A stretch of 64,000 nt of DNA, from positions 26,363,876-26,427,875 of the forward strand of contig NC_045142.1 of the NCBI RefSeq assembly GCF_008831285.2, given 5' to 3'. Each line of letters starts with the position of its first letter. Positions within the stretch are counted from its first letter, which is position 1. This document shows positions 1-12,881 of this stretch, in pieces. This DNA comes from Nymphaea colorata (taxonomy: Eukaryota > Streptophyta > Magnoliopsida > Nymphaeales > Nymphaeaceae). A program made the translations under genes and the position numbers. Below the pieces are notes generated by a model, which saw only the letters and a program-made list of their open reading frames with translations, made no database searches and had not been told where the DNA came from.

Positions 1-96
1 TTTACTACTGATTTTTTCAAAAGGGCTCTGTTTGGGGTTCTTGCATATACATCAAGCAATTGTTCTCAGATGACACTGCTTTGAATGCGTTCCCAG

Positions 97-3000
97 GTTA
101 GAGCAGGAATCTGGGTTCTTCTTCAATATGAAGTACTTTGAGGAGAAAGCACAGGCAGGCGATTGGGATGAGGTCGAACGGTACCTTTCAGGATTCACCA
201 AAGTTGATGACAATCGATACTCGATGAAGATATTCTTTGAAATCAGGAAGCAGAAGTATTTGGAAGCTCTAGACAGGTACATGATATCAAAATTGGCTGT
301 AGAATTGGTTTCTGATTTTTCAATTAGGATTAAGCTTGTTGCTGGTGCTACGGGTTAGTGGTTTGTGCTAATATTCATGCTTGTTCAATCCTGTTCTCAG
401 GCAGGACCGAGCAAAAGCCGTTGAAATTTTGGTTAAGGATTTGAAAGTGTTCTCTACTTTCAATGAAGACCTCTACAAGGAGATCACCCAACTTCTTACG
501 CTGGAAAACTTCAGGTGTTGTACTGATTGGGCTCTAGTTGGCTGTTAATGTCCATCATGGAATATGGAGTCTAGTGAATTGCTAGCTATTTATTGTTTCT
601 CTGTGGTGGTCTAAATTTTGTTTCTGATCCTCTCAAAATCTATGTTACGTCTGTTTTCCTTTTTTGAGAAAGATAATTTGCGTAGACCTGTGATGCTCTT
701 GTGATCCTCTGCTATGTTCTCGTGCAGTTTATTCAAAATAGAATCATGCCCATGACTATGAGTAGGGCCTGTAAGTTGCATAGGATGCTGGGGGATGTTA
801 AACTGAATATCCCAGCAAGATTTTAGTCCAACCAGGATATTCGTACTGTAACTGTCTCTGACTTTGTTCGAGGAAAACAGCACATGGTAGTGTCTGTATT
901 GCTTGTTACTTTTAAAAGCACTTTTAAGTCACTGACTTTATCCCTATCAATGGCTGCAGGGAAAATGAACAATTATCAAAGTATGGCGACACAAAGTCAG
1001 CTAGAAGCATTATGCTGTTAGAGCTGAAAAAACTTATTGAAGCCAACCCTTTGTTTCGAGAGAAGCTGGTATTCCCAACACTAAAAGCGTCGAGATTGAG
1101 AACCTTAATTAATCAAAGGTGGACACCATACGTTGTAGTATTTCCAATATCCAAAGCTTATTTTCTATTTGATATCTCATTTGGTTATGTGGCATATTAA
1201 ATAAATTATCTCTCTAATAGCATTGTTGTTTGTGGGATTTTTTCCATTCAACAGCTTTGTTAGTTTCTGTGAATTGATGATTGAACATGAACGTCAATGT
1301 GGATAGATTTGGTTTTGATGCCATCAGTTGCATGCAGATTTCTGTGATATTTTTTGGGCTGTTGGACTGAGATATTTAGGTGTTTTTGGCAGTTTGAATT
1401 GGCAGCACCAGCTCTGTAAGAATCCAAGGTCAAACCCAGATATCAAAACGTTGTTCACTGACCATTCATGCCAGCCTCCGAATGGTGCTCGTGCTCCAAC
1501 ACCTGTTACAGTTCCTCTTCCTGGGGGGCTCAAGAACCCTGCATACACAGCTCTTGGTGCTCATGGGGTACAGTATTTGAGTCACTTAAGGGTAATTTGT
1601 CGTTCATCCTTCATATCCAATATGCAATGACTTTGTCACACTGCAGCCTTTCCCTCCAACGGCAGCCAATGCAAACGCTTTAAGTGGTTGGATGACGAAT
1701 GCAAATGCTTCTTCTTCTGTCCAGTCTGCTGTTGTTGCTGCATCAGCAATTCCAGTTCCACCAAATCAAGGTCTGTAACTGTATTTTGCTTAAAAGAGTT
1801 GTATGCTTGTCCTTGTATGGTCCTTCAAATGATAGAGAAACGTGGCTGTCATCCATATGGACACGAGGTGATGGTCAAAATTTCCCCAACACCGCCATCC
1901 TTTCAAATTTCATGCAGAACTATGTGTTTTTTGTTTTTCTAATTATACACGGGATAATAGTGAAGCTTTCAAGTTGTAATTATGGGATTGAAGCTAAAAG
2001 GCCCTTCGGGAGATGATCTTCAAGCTTTTCGATTTGCTGTTGATGTATTACATGTTGTGCTTGTTTGTTCTTTAAAGCACTGTCACAGATGAGAAAAACA
2101 GGTAAAACGAAAAAAAGGGAAAATTTCCCAATATTTCAAAGATCTCAGAAAAATGCCTTGCAATTTGTTATGATTTTTTCACATTTTTTTATTAAGCTGA
2201 GTTTGAGGGCATCATTGTGATTATAGAATTTTCATTAATTTTTCAAAATTTGCCAAAATTTTCCCGAGAAAAGCAATTTTGCCAAAAAAAAAACCCGAGA
2301 AAAACCTTGATAATGTTTTCCTGAAACAATATTTGTGACAATGCAGTTTAAACTTTACACGTTTAAAGTTATAATTTGTTCCTTTTTTGGTTGCAACAGT
2401 TTCCCTTCTGAAGCGTCCTAGGACTCCTTCAAATGGTCTAGGTGTGGATTACCAAAGTGCAGATTCTGAACAGCTTATGAAGCGGCTGCGACCCGCAGCT
2501 GCATCTATTGATGAGGTGAGTCCATTAATGTCCTTCTGTTTTTTCTGAATAAAGCTTTGATATCCTTTTTCCTGGAGTAGTATACTTGCTCTTGTGCCTT
2601 TCTCTTGTTTCTTTCACTATGCTGAAAATGTACATATTTAACTTGTTATTTTGTTTCTCTTTTATGGTTCTCTTTGTATAGTTAACCTATCCAGCTCCAG
2701 TTTCACAACCATCATGGTCATTGGAAGACCTTCCTAGAACTGTTGCACGTAATATTAGTCAAGGCTCTACTGTCACAAGCATGGACTTCCATCCTACACA
2801 TCAGACTTTGCTTCTCGGTACAAACTTGTCATAATGTTTTCATAGGTCATATTGTGCTGTTATGGAAAGTTATTCTCATTTACAAGGTGGTTGATCTTCC
2901 AACAGTTGGTTCTAGCAATGGTGAAATAACACTGTGGGAGGTTGGTTCTCGGGAAAGGTTGTTATCCAAACCATTCAAGATAAGAGATATGGCTGCATGC

Positions 3001-6000
3001 TCGTTGCCATTCCAGGTTCTCACCAGACCTTCATATTAGTCATTGAAAGAAGTTCTTATTTATTGGAAATGCTTCATAGTACAACTGGAGTTCATTTATT
3101 GAATTGAATGCAATATGAATAAAAACTGGACTTGATTTTTCTTTGATGTATCCCTATCTGCAAGTGTGCTTGTGTGTGTGTGTGATAAAACATAGATTTA
3201 AATGTATATTCAGGCCTCGCCATTGTTTGTGAGTAAAAGCACCTGTAGGATGTATAATAGAGCTCTTCCTTTTATGTTGCCTTAGTTTGTGACTGTGTTC
3301 CATTTGATTCGTTCCCCTCTTCTTCCTAATTAAACATTTTGTTTTATTACTTGGTTTCGCTTACTTGGCTTAATAATATGCTGTGCGGAATTTTATTCCT
3401 CCACTGGTGTTTACAGGCTACAATGGCCAAGGACTTTTCTGTATCTATTAGTAAAGTTACGTGGAGCCCTGATGGTAGTTTGATGGGTATGTGCCCCTTG
3501 GTTTTGATATGGCTTTTGTGGGGTCGTCTGCCTCTCATTCTTTGCTTGATATATTTCATCGGTTCTCACAGGGATTGCATTTACAAAGCACCTGGTCCAT
3601 TTGTATGCCTATCCGGGTCATGCTGATTTGCGACACCATTTGGAGGTTTGTAGTATTAATTTGCTCAAGATGTCTATATACCTTAAGGGATTCACACTAA
3701 AAAGATAATCCTTTTTCAGATTGATGCTCACATTGGTGGAGTGAATGATTTAGTGTTTTCTCATCCAAATAAGCAACTCTGCTTTGTAACCTGTGGAGAT
3801 GACAAATTGATAAAGGTGCATTTTATCACAATCTCACACACTCTGACATTCTCCCCCTGCCGCCCTCCACCACCGCCCCCCCCCTCCCCCACCCCCCAAA
3901 AAAAACCCAACCAAACCTCTAAAAGATGAAATAATTTGTAGCAAATTGTTTGTGCAGATATGGGATCTGAATGGCAGAAGACTATATACTTTTGAGGGAC
4001 ATGAGGCACCTGTTTATTCTGTGTGTCCTCATCATAAAGAAAGTATTCAGGTAATTTTTTTCTCTCTTTTTGCTGTAAACAAAAAGATATTTCCTTTATT
4101 ACCACGATGTCCAATTTACCCTTTAAAATTGCATCTTCTCTGTCAGTTTTTGTGAGGATCAGTCTCCTAATCATGGAAGATTCTGTAATAAATTTGGAAA
4201 GTTAAGTTGGGAAATTATTGGGAAACATGATACACAACACTCTTTTAAAGTATTTAAGAACATGTAAATTCTAATTAATATGTAAAATGCTAAATAATTA
4301 AGTGCTAGATTCATCATGCTTAGCAAACGTTTCAGAAGTTGTGCATTTGTTCTTGCACACAGTTGATGATTATGTTCGTGTCAAAGTACTTGATGATTAA
4401 GAATCTAGCTAACTGGAGTTAAGGAGATAATCACACAAAAAATCACCTTTAGCCAAATGAACTAGCTTGTTGACTGTTCTTTCTGAACTGCAGTTTATTT
4501 TTTCAACTGCTCTTGATGGGAAAATAAAGGCATGGTTATATGACAATTTGGGTTCAAGAGTAGATTATGATGCTCCTGGGCGCTGGTGTACAACAATGAT
4601 GTATAGTGCTGATGGAAGTAGGTAAGTGAAGCATGAGTTATTTATTATTTATTCTGCTGAGGGAAGTGACTTACCTTTGGTAGATGAAAACAATGTTTTA
4701 TTAATCCGTATCGTCTTTAATCAATTCTTGTTTCCTGTATGCGACTTAGATTGTTTTCTTGTGGAACAAGTAAAGATGGGGAATCATATCTAGTTGAGTG
4801 GAATGAAAGTGAAGGCTCCATTAAAAGAAATTATGTTGGATTCAAAAAGAAATCTATTGGTATTGTGCAATTTGATACCACAAAAAATCATTTTCTGGCT
4901 GTTGGTGAAGATAACCAAATTAAGTTTTGGGACATGGATCATGTTAACATTCTCACAACAACAGACGCTGATGGTGGACTTGAGGTGAGATTTCATATTC
5001 AAATGGTTATTCTGTTTTCTCTTCTAAATTGCATTCTTATGTGATTCTTGGTTCAGAATTTGCCCCGGTTGAGATTCAATAAGGATGGAAGCCTTCTAGC
5101 TGTTACTACGGCAGATAATGGCTTCAAGGTACTTGCTAATGCAGATGGCCTTCGGTATCTGCGGTCTATCGAAAACCGTACTTTTGAAGCACATAGGGCA
5201 GCCGTTGATACTCCTCTAATAAAGGTTCTATCTCGTTCTACCTCCTTGATTGTTAAGTACATTTGCTTTTAAAAGGGGGGAAGCAAAGGAAGAAAAAATA
5301 ATGTTATTTGCTTATTTGGCTTCCTCAGCAGGTATCTGGTGCTGCTGCAACTGCAGCTGCAAACATTAGCCCAGTAGTTAGCAGAGTGGATCGACCTGAT
5401 GGAACTTCCCCTTCTCGCCCTCCTGCTGTTCTTGTATGTGAGATCAAAAGAAAAAAGAAGAGCTCTGGTTATATATCACATTATTATGCAAAATTTGGTT
5501 TCCCATTGATTTCCTTGGCTGCTAAGATATGCATGTCTGTCAGAATCCTTGTTTCTAAGTAGTTGATTTCCTCTGTTGTGCAAGTTGGATGATGCTATGA
5601 CGTCCTTGGCTGCTTGGCAACAGATGTGAACATGATGCATGAGCAATTTTATTGGTTGTGCAGAATGAGATGGAGAATGCCATTTCTTCTTTAAAGTGTT
5701 GGTTTATGTAGGAATAAACAAATCCTAATGTAATTTATTTGGGCAAATTGTTTTGCAATTAAATAATTTCATGGTGCAGATGGTGCCCTTGTTTGGTTTA
5801 TTTATGCCCCTTAGGCTGGAACGATGGCATGCTAGTTCATGTAGCTGACCTTTATAGTAATTTTATGTTAATATCAATATTTTATGAATGTTGTTTTATA
5901 ATCATTATTGTTATTACAATGTATTATTCAGTCCTAGTGTATTCCTTCGGGATGTATGGAGCAAGGACAAAACATTGGATCCTTTGGGATATGTCTTTTT

Positions 6001-9000
6001 CCCTTATTAACACTATTTAGTGTATGCATGTGTGTACTTGACCCTGTTCTTGATGCAGAAATTGTAATTTGCAGGTAACCCTAAGTGAAATCGGTTTTTA
6101 CAAGTTGTAAAATGTCAATGATATTCATTGTTTAACAAACTCTGACTTGCATTAGTTTGTTTTTCTCAATTATGCCTTTTAGATAGAGCTTCCTCATCAA
6201 GTTGAAACTACCAGTGCTCCTCAACTTTCAATGGATACTATATGTCTCTACCACAAAAGCATTTTTCTCCTGCAGACTGGAGCCTTGTCCAAGTTGTAGT
6301 CTTTTTTTTGTTTGTTGTTTTTTTTATCATCGACAAATTTATCTTTCACATCTCAGAATAATTGAATCCAGTATCGTCCCAAGTTTGTTCATTTTGCTGG
6401 AAGACTGGAAGTATATAATTTAACCATTCTTTGTTACGAATTTTTTAAATGTAGAATGGAGTTGAATCAGCAGTAAGGGGTACAGAGAAGCCAAGGGTAT
6501 TAGATGATATGCCTGATAAAACCAAGACTTGGGAGTTGGCTGAGGTTACTGATCCTGTTAAATGTCGGGTAGTGACAATGCCGGAAAATACTGATCCTCC
6601 TGTCAAGGTTTGCATTCTTCTGTTCTGTCATAGCTTTAGCACATCAGTTACCAAGTTCAAAATAGTCTTTTAATGGAGGAAATATGCACAGGTATTACGA
6701 CTCCTTTATACTAACTCTGGCGTCGGCCTATTAGCACTTGGGTCAAATGGAATCCAGAGACTCTGGAAATGGGGCCGATCTGAGCAAAATCCAAGTGGGA
6801 AGGTTTGTATGGCCGATCCATCTTTTTTCTCAGTTTTGCATTGGATTTTTTAGAGATATCTTCTTTGAAATTCTGCACCGGAAAATTGTTACTAAACTTG
6901 TGCACATGTGAAAAGGCTACCGCCAATATTGTTCCTCAACATTGGCAACCAAGCAGTGGCCTTCTGATGACTAACGATCTCCCAGATACCAACACTGAAG
7001 AGGTAGTTCCATGTATAGCACTCTCAAAGAATGATTCGTATGTGATGTCAGCATCAGGCGGGAAAGTGTCACTTTTTAACATGATGACATTTAAGGTAAA
7101 ATAAAAGGGAAAAAATGGCCGATTTCTAACTTCATCCCTCTGGTCCTCTGTATGCAGCTTAGCTGACTTTGTTGTGCAGGTGATGACAACATTCATGGCA
7201 CCTCCTCCAGCTTCAACATTTTTAGCATTTCATCCTCAGGACAATAACATAATAGCGATTGGGATGGAAGATTCAACAATTCATATATATAATGTTCGTG
7301 TGGATGAGGTAGACTTACAGGGTCATCTACTATGTGGCAGTACATTCCATGGCTGTTGGCAAGATTGATGATGCATTATTAATGTGTGTGTTGTGTAGGT
7401 TAAGACAAAATTGAAGGGTCATCAGAAACGCATAACAGGACTGGCCTTCTCCAATAGTCTTAATGTCCTTGTCTCTTCAGGTGCTGATGCCCAAGTGAGT
7501 AGTTATATTTTCCGCCAACCCGGTTATTCAATGGATGATTGGTAATTTTTGGAATTGTCTTGTTTATGTAATTTTTCGCGATATACTTAACATGGTAAAA
7601 GGACGAGGGCAAGATATTTGTAGATTGTAATGTCTTAGTTGCATTTGGTATATTTCATGACATACCCTTGCAAGGTCTAGTGTGGTTTCTTAGGTGATCA
7701 TCAAAGTTCTTTTGTTTATTGTAATTTCTTGGTTGCACTCCAGGTACTTCATGACGTACTCTGGAATGTGCAGCATGTAGCTTTCAGCTGGAATTTTCTT
7801 TTGTTCTCTTAATGAAACCCAAAAGAGACGTATTTTATTACGAGTAAAGAAACTGACCATTGTCCACAAATCTGTTTCATGTTAAGAAATAAGGTCGTTT
7901 ACAAGCCTGATTCTTTCATTGCATGTACATGAGTTGCTCTTGTTCTGCTCTTTGCAGCAGGATAATGTGCTGTCTGTCTACTGTGCAAGTCAACTTTCAT
8001 TGTCATCTTTATGGATCACTAGGTTAATACTTAGATCCACATGTTGAGCAGCCTTTTGTTGGCTTCTTGTTTTTTGGGTTCATACTTCAGTGTTCTCTTG
8101 GGGTGCATGTTTCTTCAACTTATGTTATGCACAGCTTCCATCTTGAGTTTGGTCTAGATGCTAGTTTTCTTTTAAAGTTCCTGGTCTAATTAGATCATTC
8201 CATCTGTTATTTAGGCTTAACTTTTGCAGGTTGCCATCATTTGTGGAGGTTCTGTTTGTTTGTTGTCCTGTTCCATGCTATCCTTTCCAATTTAAATGTC
8301 TTCTGTTTCTGAATGCAATTTTAGGGCTGTTGATTCTCAAACTTCTGTTTTCTTTGGCAAGTTCCCATTAGACTAATGTTTTTGTGCTCTTGGTTGGGGC
8401 ATGCTCTTTGCAAAGGGAAGTAATGTCAGCCAGCCAAAAGAAAATAGTTTGATTGTCTTATTTTTCCTTCGCGTTGTATAGAAGATCTCTTAGTTTGATT
8501 TGTCTGATGGGTACACCAGCAAGCAAACAAAACCCTCTAAGACGTTATCTTGGCAGCTTTGTGTTTGGAACACAGATACATGGGAGAAGCGAAAGTCAAT
8601 CATGATTCAAATGCCAGGGGGAAAGGCATCTGGTGGGGACACAAGGGTTCAGTTCCATTCTGACCAGACCCGCTTGTTGGTGGTTCATGCGACTCAGCTT
8701 GCAGTTTATGACATCTCCAAGTTGGAGCGCATCAGACAGGTTGGTGTGCGAAAGAGTGTGTTTCAATGATAGTAAACTGGTTGAGTGTAGATTCTTATGC
8801 TTTGGTCCTTCGTGCAGTGGGTGCCTCAGGATCTTCTAGCTGCTCCTATTTCCTCTGCTGCATATTCCTACAACAGCCAACTTGTTTTTGCTTCTTTCTG
8901 TGATGGAAATATTGGTGTATTTGATGCTGAATGCTTGAGACTGAGGTGCCGCATATCTCCATCTGCATATTTGTCCTTGACGGCAACAAACAGGTAAGTT

Positions 9001-9193
9001 TTTGGCTCCCCACTTGAGAGCATGTGCGGCAGAGCTACCTACCAAGTGCAATTTTAGCATCCTCTGGTAACTTTTGGCTGGTCTCTCATGATTTCCTCGT
9101 CTAGACTCTGCAAATACTCGATGCTATTCATGTACGAGTGTGTTTATGTTCTTGGGTCAAAACCTTGGAAGATCAGTTTTGTGTTTTCCATGT

Positions 9194-9231
<38 letters not shown>

Positions 9232-9921
9232 GCTCAAGAGGTGAATTTATCTTTCCAAGAGATTCAGACGTGTGGCCTGAATCAAGTAGACTTGGTGTTA
9301 ACCGGTTAATCTTTAAAAGTTTTCTTCATTTACAAAGAAAAGTCTCGTGTTCTTTCCTTTTAATTCTAATTGGTATCTATACCCGAAATAGTTGTCCATT
9401 CTCCTTCCAAATTGTCCCAAATTTGTATTAGGGTCAACATGCCGTTATAAAAGTGGAATATGCTTAATTTATTGTTAGTACTAATGCTGTTCACGTTGAC
9501 TAAGGATGTGGTTGCCTATGGATTATCTTTTTGTCTTTTAACCAACATCCAGAGCTTTCGTCCTAAGCTGGTTGTCAGATTCTACTTTCTCAGTTCCGTT
9601 TTGAATACTCAATCTGCCTATCATGAACCATATTTTATACGTGTGTGTTAAATGGCTTTTTTTTTTTGCGCCGAGCTGACTCAAAAAAATGTGATATCTT
9701 ATTGCAGCTCAATGGCGTACCCTCTTGTGGTTGCCACACCCCCATTCGAGTCAAATCAATTTGCTGTAGGGTTGACAGATGGAGCCGTTAAGGTGATAGA
9801 GCCATCTGAATCGGAAGGAAAGTGGGGAACATCACCTCCTGCAGATAACGGGCTGCCAAATGGTGGGTTGGTTGCTCAATCCGCAATCAGTAGCCAAGCC
9901 TCTGAGCAGACTTCAAGATGA
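97..9921 (+). CDS. TPR2: TOPLESS-related transcriptional co-repressor (TPR2-like), 5' partial
   Basis: Twenty-four exons: 97-276, 401-514, 960-1118, 1393-1567, 1647-1770, 2400-2515, 2682-2817, 2906-3015, 3417-3486, 3572-3645, 3720-3815, 3958-4050, 4494-4621, 4750-4984, 5057-5224, 5329-5433, 6455-6607, 6692-6802, 6916-7095, 7180-7308, 7399-7494, 8557-8739, 8818-8993, 9708-9921. They encode 1,107 residues; with about 28 missing N-terminal residues (LisH exon, left of the window) the length matches the family (about 1,130). Seen: the CTLH helix pair (GDWDEVERYLSGFTKVDDNR), the following helical region ending RTLINQSLNWQHQLCKNP, a Pro-rich linker, then two WD40 propellers (for example HEAPVYSVCPHH, CGTSKDGESYLVEWNESEG, LAFHPQDNNIIAIGMEDS). 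Known for the family: the N-terminal domain binds EAR motifs of repressors such as Aux/IAA and recruits histone deacetylase in the nucleus. The segments GVGLLALGSNGIQRLWKW and NPSGKA point to the TPR2/ASP1 branch rather than TPL itself; that subfamily choice is an inference. The first base of the window's first exon completes a codon begun upstream. Confidence 0.95.
5327..5331 (+). other. Tandem (NAGNAG) splice acceptor in the TPR2-like gene
   Basis: The acceptor before exon 5329-5433 reads CAGCAG. Cutting after the first AG adds one Gln codon; cutting after the second removes it. Both keep the frame. It falls in the variable linker between the two propellers, so either form should fold. Confidence 0.5.
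9195..9228 (+). repeat. (GA)n microsatellite in last TPR2-like intron
   Basis: About 17 uninterrupted GA units inside the intron 8994-9707 of the TOPLESS-related gene. Confidence 0.95.
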
Positions 9922-10771
9922 TAATGACATCGTGTATGTAATTTTCCCTTCGAATGCGGTCTGCACCTGTGGTTACTTACCTTGTACAATAGCAGTAGGT
10001 TACCTTCTTTTAACCTTTGATCTGAAAGTCAGGATAGAGAAAGGGCCAAGGAAGTGAGTGATTAACAGATTCGTCTTCTATTGATGATGTGATTATTTGT
10101 TGCTGTCTTGTCGGTGTCTTGTCCAGTGTTCCTTAACTGTACATTGTTGGTCCTTTGATGTGGCATTAATCTTGAATCACATACAAGTTTTGGTTTACCA
10201 TCTGAACGTGAGATGCCATACTTTTTCCTATACTTTCTTGTCAATATGTTCTTACTAAACGCTGGACTACACTGCGGTGAACGTAGGTTATGCATAAAGA
10301 GGATTCCCTCCAGATTTCTCACCTCGATCATCTCAGGGCAAGTCCTGTTTCTGAATTTTTTCACCTTATGGAGGATGACCGTACAGAAAATATTTGGAGG
10401 AGGCAATGGAAAGGAAAAGTGTGAACCTCCCTGGACGTGGAAGAAGTATTATTTCATGGTAGAAGTAATGAGCAAGAGCGGCCGGGAAGCAGCAGGTTTC
10501 ATGAGAGGACGAAGTGAAAAAAGCAGTTCGTCTTGCTTGATTGTCCGGACCCTGCGTCCCAAATGGCGAATAACGTTTCATGAAATTTATTCACGGCTTA
10601 CTGTGTAATACCCCTTTGTGAAGAACGATGACCTGTTTTTGGTTGGGTGACGAGAGTCCCATTCATCCGGCTTGAGATTCTCAAGCACAGCTTAAGTTGG
10701 ATTCTGAATTGAATTGGTGTCTATTCATCTCCAATGGGGTCGGCGCCAGCCTCTAATTTGAATTGTCAATG
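9922..10771 (+). other. 3' flank of the TPR2-like gene (probable 3' UTR)
   Basis: Follows the TGA at 9919-9921. It is less AT-rich than the DNA further right and probably includes the 3' UTR. An open frame at 10213-10608 shows no recognisable domain and no start context, so I do not call it a gene. I cannot place the polyadenylation site. Confidence 0.4.
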
Positions 10772-10865
10772 CATCGATCTCTTGTATGCAAAAGAAACGA
10801 CATCAATATACAAATTGACATCGATCTCTTGTATGCAAAAGAAACAACATCAATATACAAATTGA
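10772..10865 (+). repeat. 47-bp tandem duplication (two copies)
   Basis: Copies 10772-10818 and 10819-10865 begin CATCGATCTCTTGTATGC and end CAATATACAAATTGA. They differ at one base (GAAACGAC versus GAAACAAC), so the duplication is recent. Confidence 0.95.
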
Positions 10866-11892
10866 AGCATAGCAGATGCTCAGATGCTGCTTACAGACAC
10901 AGAAAAATATGAGACCTTAGGCTCTCTTCCAAGGCGGTAAGAATCCTCCTCTTACTTATCTAAGAAGCAAAAAAATTTGTATATTTATTTATTTAAATTA
11001 AAATTTATTTAAAAATAATTAAGGCACTAGGGTTTCACGCACTGCGTAGAATTGGTAATGCAAGCTGATCTTTATAACGGTGTGCCTCATCGAACAGATT
11101 CAGTTAATCAGGAACCTTTTCGGTGGCAAGATGCCATAAATTTCGGGAGCTTGCAATAATGAAGTTGCAATAAGTTTTTTCTTCTTTTTCAATCAATTGA
11201 AGTCAGATTGTTTCACCGAGGTCCGGTCGGGTGAACTTCAATAATCAGGGCAAATTCTTTTTTAAAAAAAAATCTATAGAACCGCCCAAAAACAATAAGC
11301 AAGGTCATTAAGATTAATTCAATTCATACTAGTATGGGCTAATGTAAATCAATTAAGACAGTGTCTTGTTGTTTTCCGTATGTACAAACGTAGAATAAGC
11401 TGGGTATATAATTTATGAGCTAATGTGCATTTCTAAACAGATTTTTTTCCGGCGCCGGAGGACCGGAAATGCTGTAAATGACGGTGGGGTGAATCAAGCA
11501 TTTAATAAAATCATGAAGGAGAATCAAGTTCTATTGGGGGCGAACCGGTTTACTTTGTGTTTTGTTAACACGGACAATTAATTACATTAAAACAGTTAAA
11601 CGAAAGAGGACAAAAATAAAGATCCATGGCCGATCCGGACTTGAGGAAGTGAGCCATCAGTTGATATAGAACCCTATGCTATGAAATCAATCACTTTCAA
11701 TTAAGCCCGTCTGTTTTCTTTACTAGGTAATAGATCCATTGTTTTTGTAATGTTTATTCGGAGGAAACTGCTTTTGGCATAAAACCCCAATGTTATGTCC
11801 TTATACTTTTAAGGTTTTAAGGTTTTGGTTTTGTTTTAGGGTTTGGGTAGAGAGACCATACATACATTAACTTGGGTGTCGCGTTCGCCATC
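10866..11892. other. Gene-free AT-rich spacer
   Basis: No coding frame with recognisable protein similarity and no clear repeat. It contains short poly-A/poly-T stretches and leads up to the hAT MITE target site. Confidence 0.5.
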
Positions 11893-11900
11893 GTTTAGAG

Positions 11901-12528
11901 TAGGGGTGAACAAGAGTCTCGTTAAAGCTTGGCTCACGAACGAGTTCGAGCCAAATCATTTGCTTAACGAGTTGAGTTCGAGTTCATGAGTCGACTCGTT
12001 CAAATAATCAAGTTGAGTTCGAGTTCAACACGTAACTATCGAGTCGAGCTTGAGCCTTAATCAAGTTTGTTAAGCCTTAATCAAGTTGATATATTCAAAC
12101 GAGTTTACGAGTTTGTGAGCCTTAATCGAGTCGAGCTCGAGCTCAACACTTAACGATGAATATCAATTCTATTTAAACAAGTTTGTCGAGCATTAATCAA
12201 GTTGAACTTGAGTTCAACACGTAACTGCTGATTCGAGCTCGAGCTGAGTCGCACTCGAGTTCATGAATCGACTCGTTCAAATAATCGAGTTAAGTTTGAG
12301 CTCAACACGTAACTGCCGATTCGAGATCGAGCCTTAATCAAGTCGATATATTCAAATGTGTTTACGAGTTTGTCGAGCCATAATCGAGTCGAGCTCGAGC
12401 TCAACACGTAACTGCCGAGTCGAGGTCGAGCTACTTCCGTCGAGCTATTCTCGAGCTTGAGGTTTCATTAATCAAGCCGAGCTCGAGCAGACTGAATTCG
12501 GGCTCGACTCGTCTCATGTTCACCCCTA
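11901..12528. mobile_element. Non-autonomous hAT-type MITE, 628 bp, intact with target duplication
   Basis: The ends are exact inverted repeats: TAGGGGTGAACA at 11901 and TGTTCACCCCTA ending at 12528, with partial matching continuing inwards. The element is flanked by identical 8-bp direct repeats GTTTAGAG at 11893-11900 and 12529-12536. An 8-bp duplication is the mark of hAT transposases. The interior is built of degenerate repeats of GAGTTCGAGCTCGAG-like and TCAACACGTAACTG-like units and has no transposase frame, so it must have been moved in trans. Confidence 0.92.
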
Positions 12529-12536
12529 GTTTAGAG

Positions 12537-12842
12537 TTCAGAAAAATAATATAACTAAACATGACAATGATAACGGGATTCAAAACTCGAAACCCCTCTC
12601 GAGGCATTTTGCTTCATTTTCATCGTTGGCTGAAGGTGACCTTGCACCCCTTTACTGCATACAATACAAGACACAAGAATGCGATGGAAGGTTGAAGCAT
12701 AGACGTTTCTTTTGGACTTGACCTCATCAATTTTCAATGGGTGTCAACTTGACACATGGCTCGAACGTGACAGCGTTACGAGCAATAAATGGATATCGCA
12801 TTCAATTCAATAAAGGCCTGGAGAGTGCAACCGATCCAACCA

Positions 12843-12881
<39 letters not shown>

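Noticed and set aside
10213..10608. 131-codon plus-strand open frame after the TPR2-like gene
   Set aside because: No recognisable domain, composition like non-coding DNA, and it lies in the probable 3' UTR.
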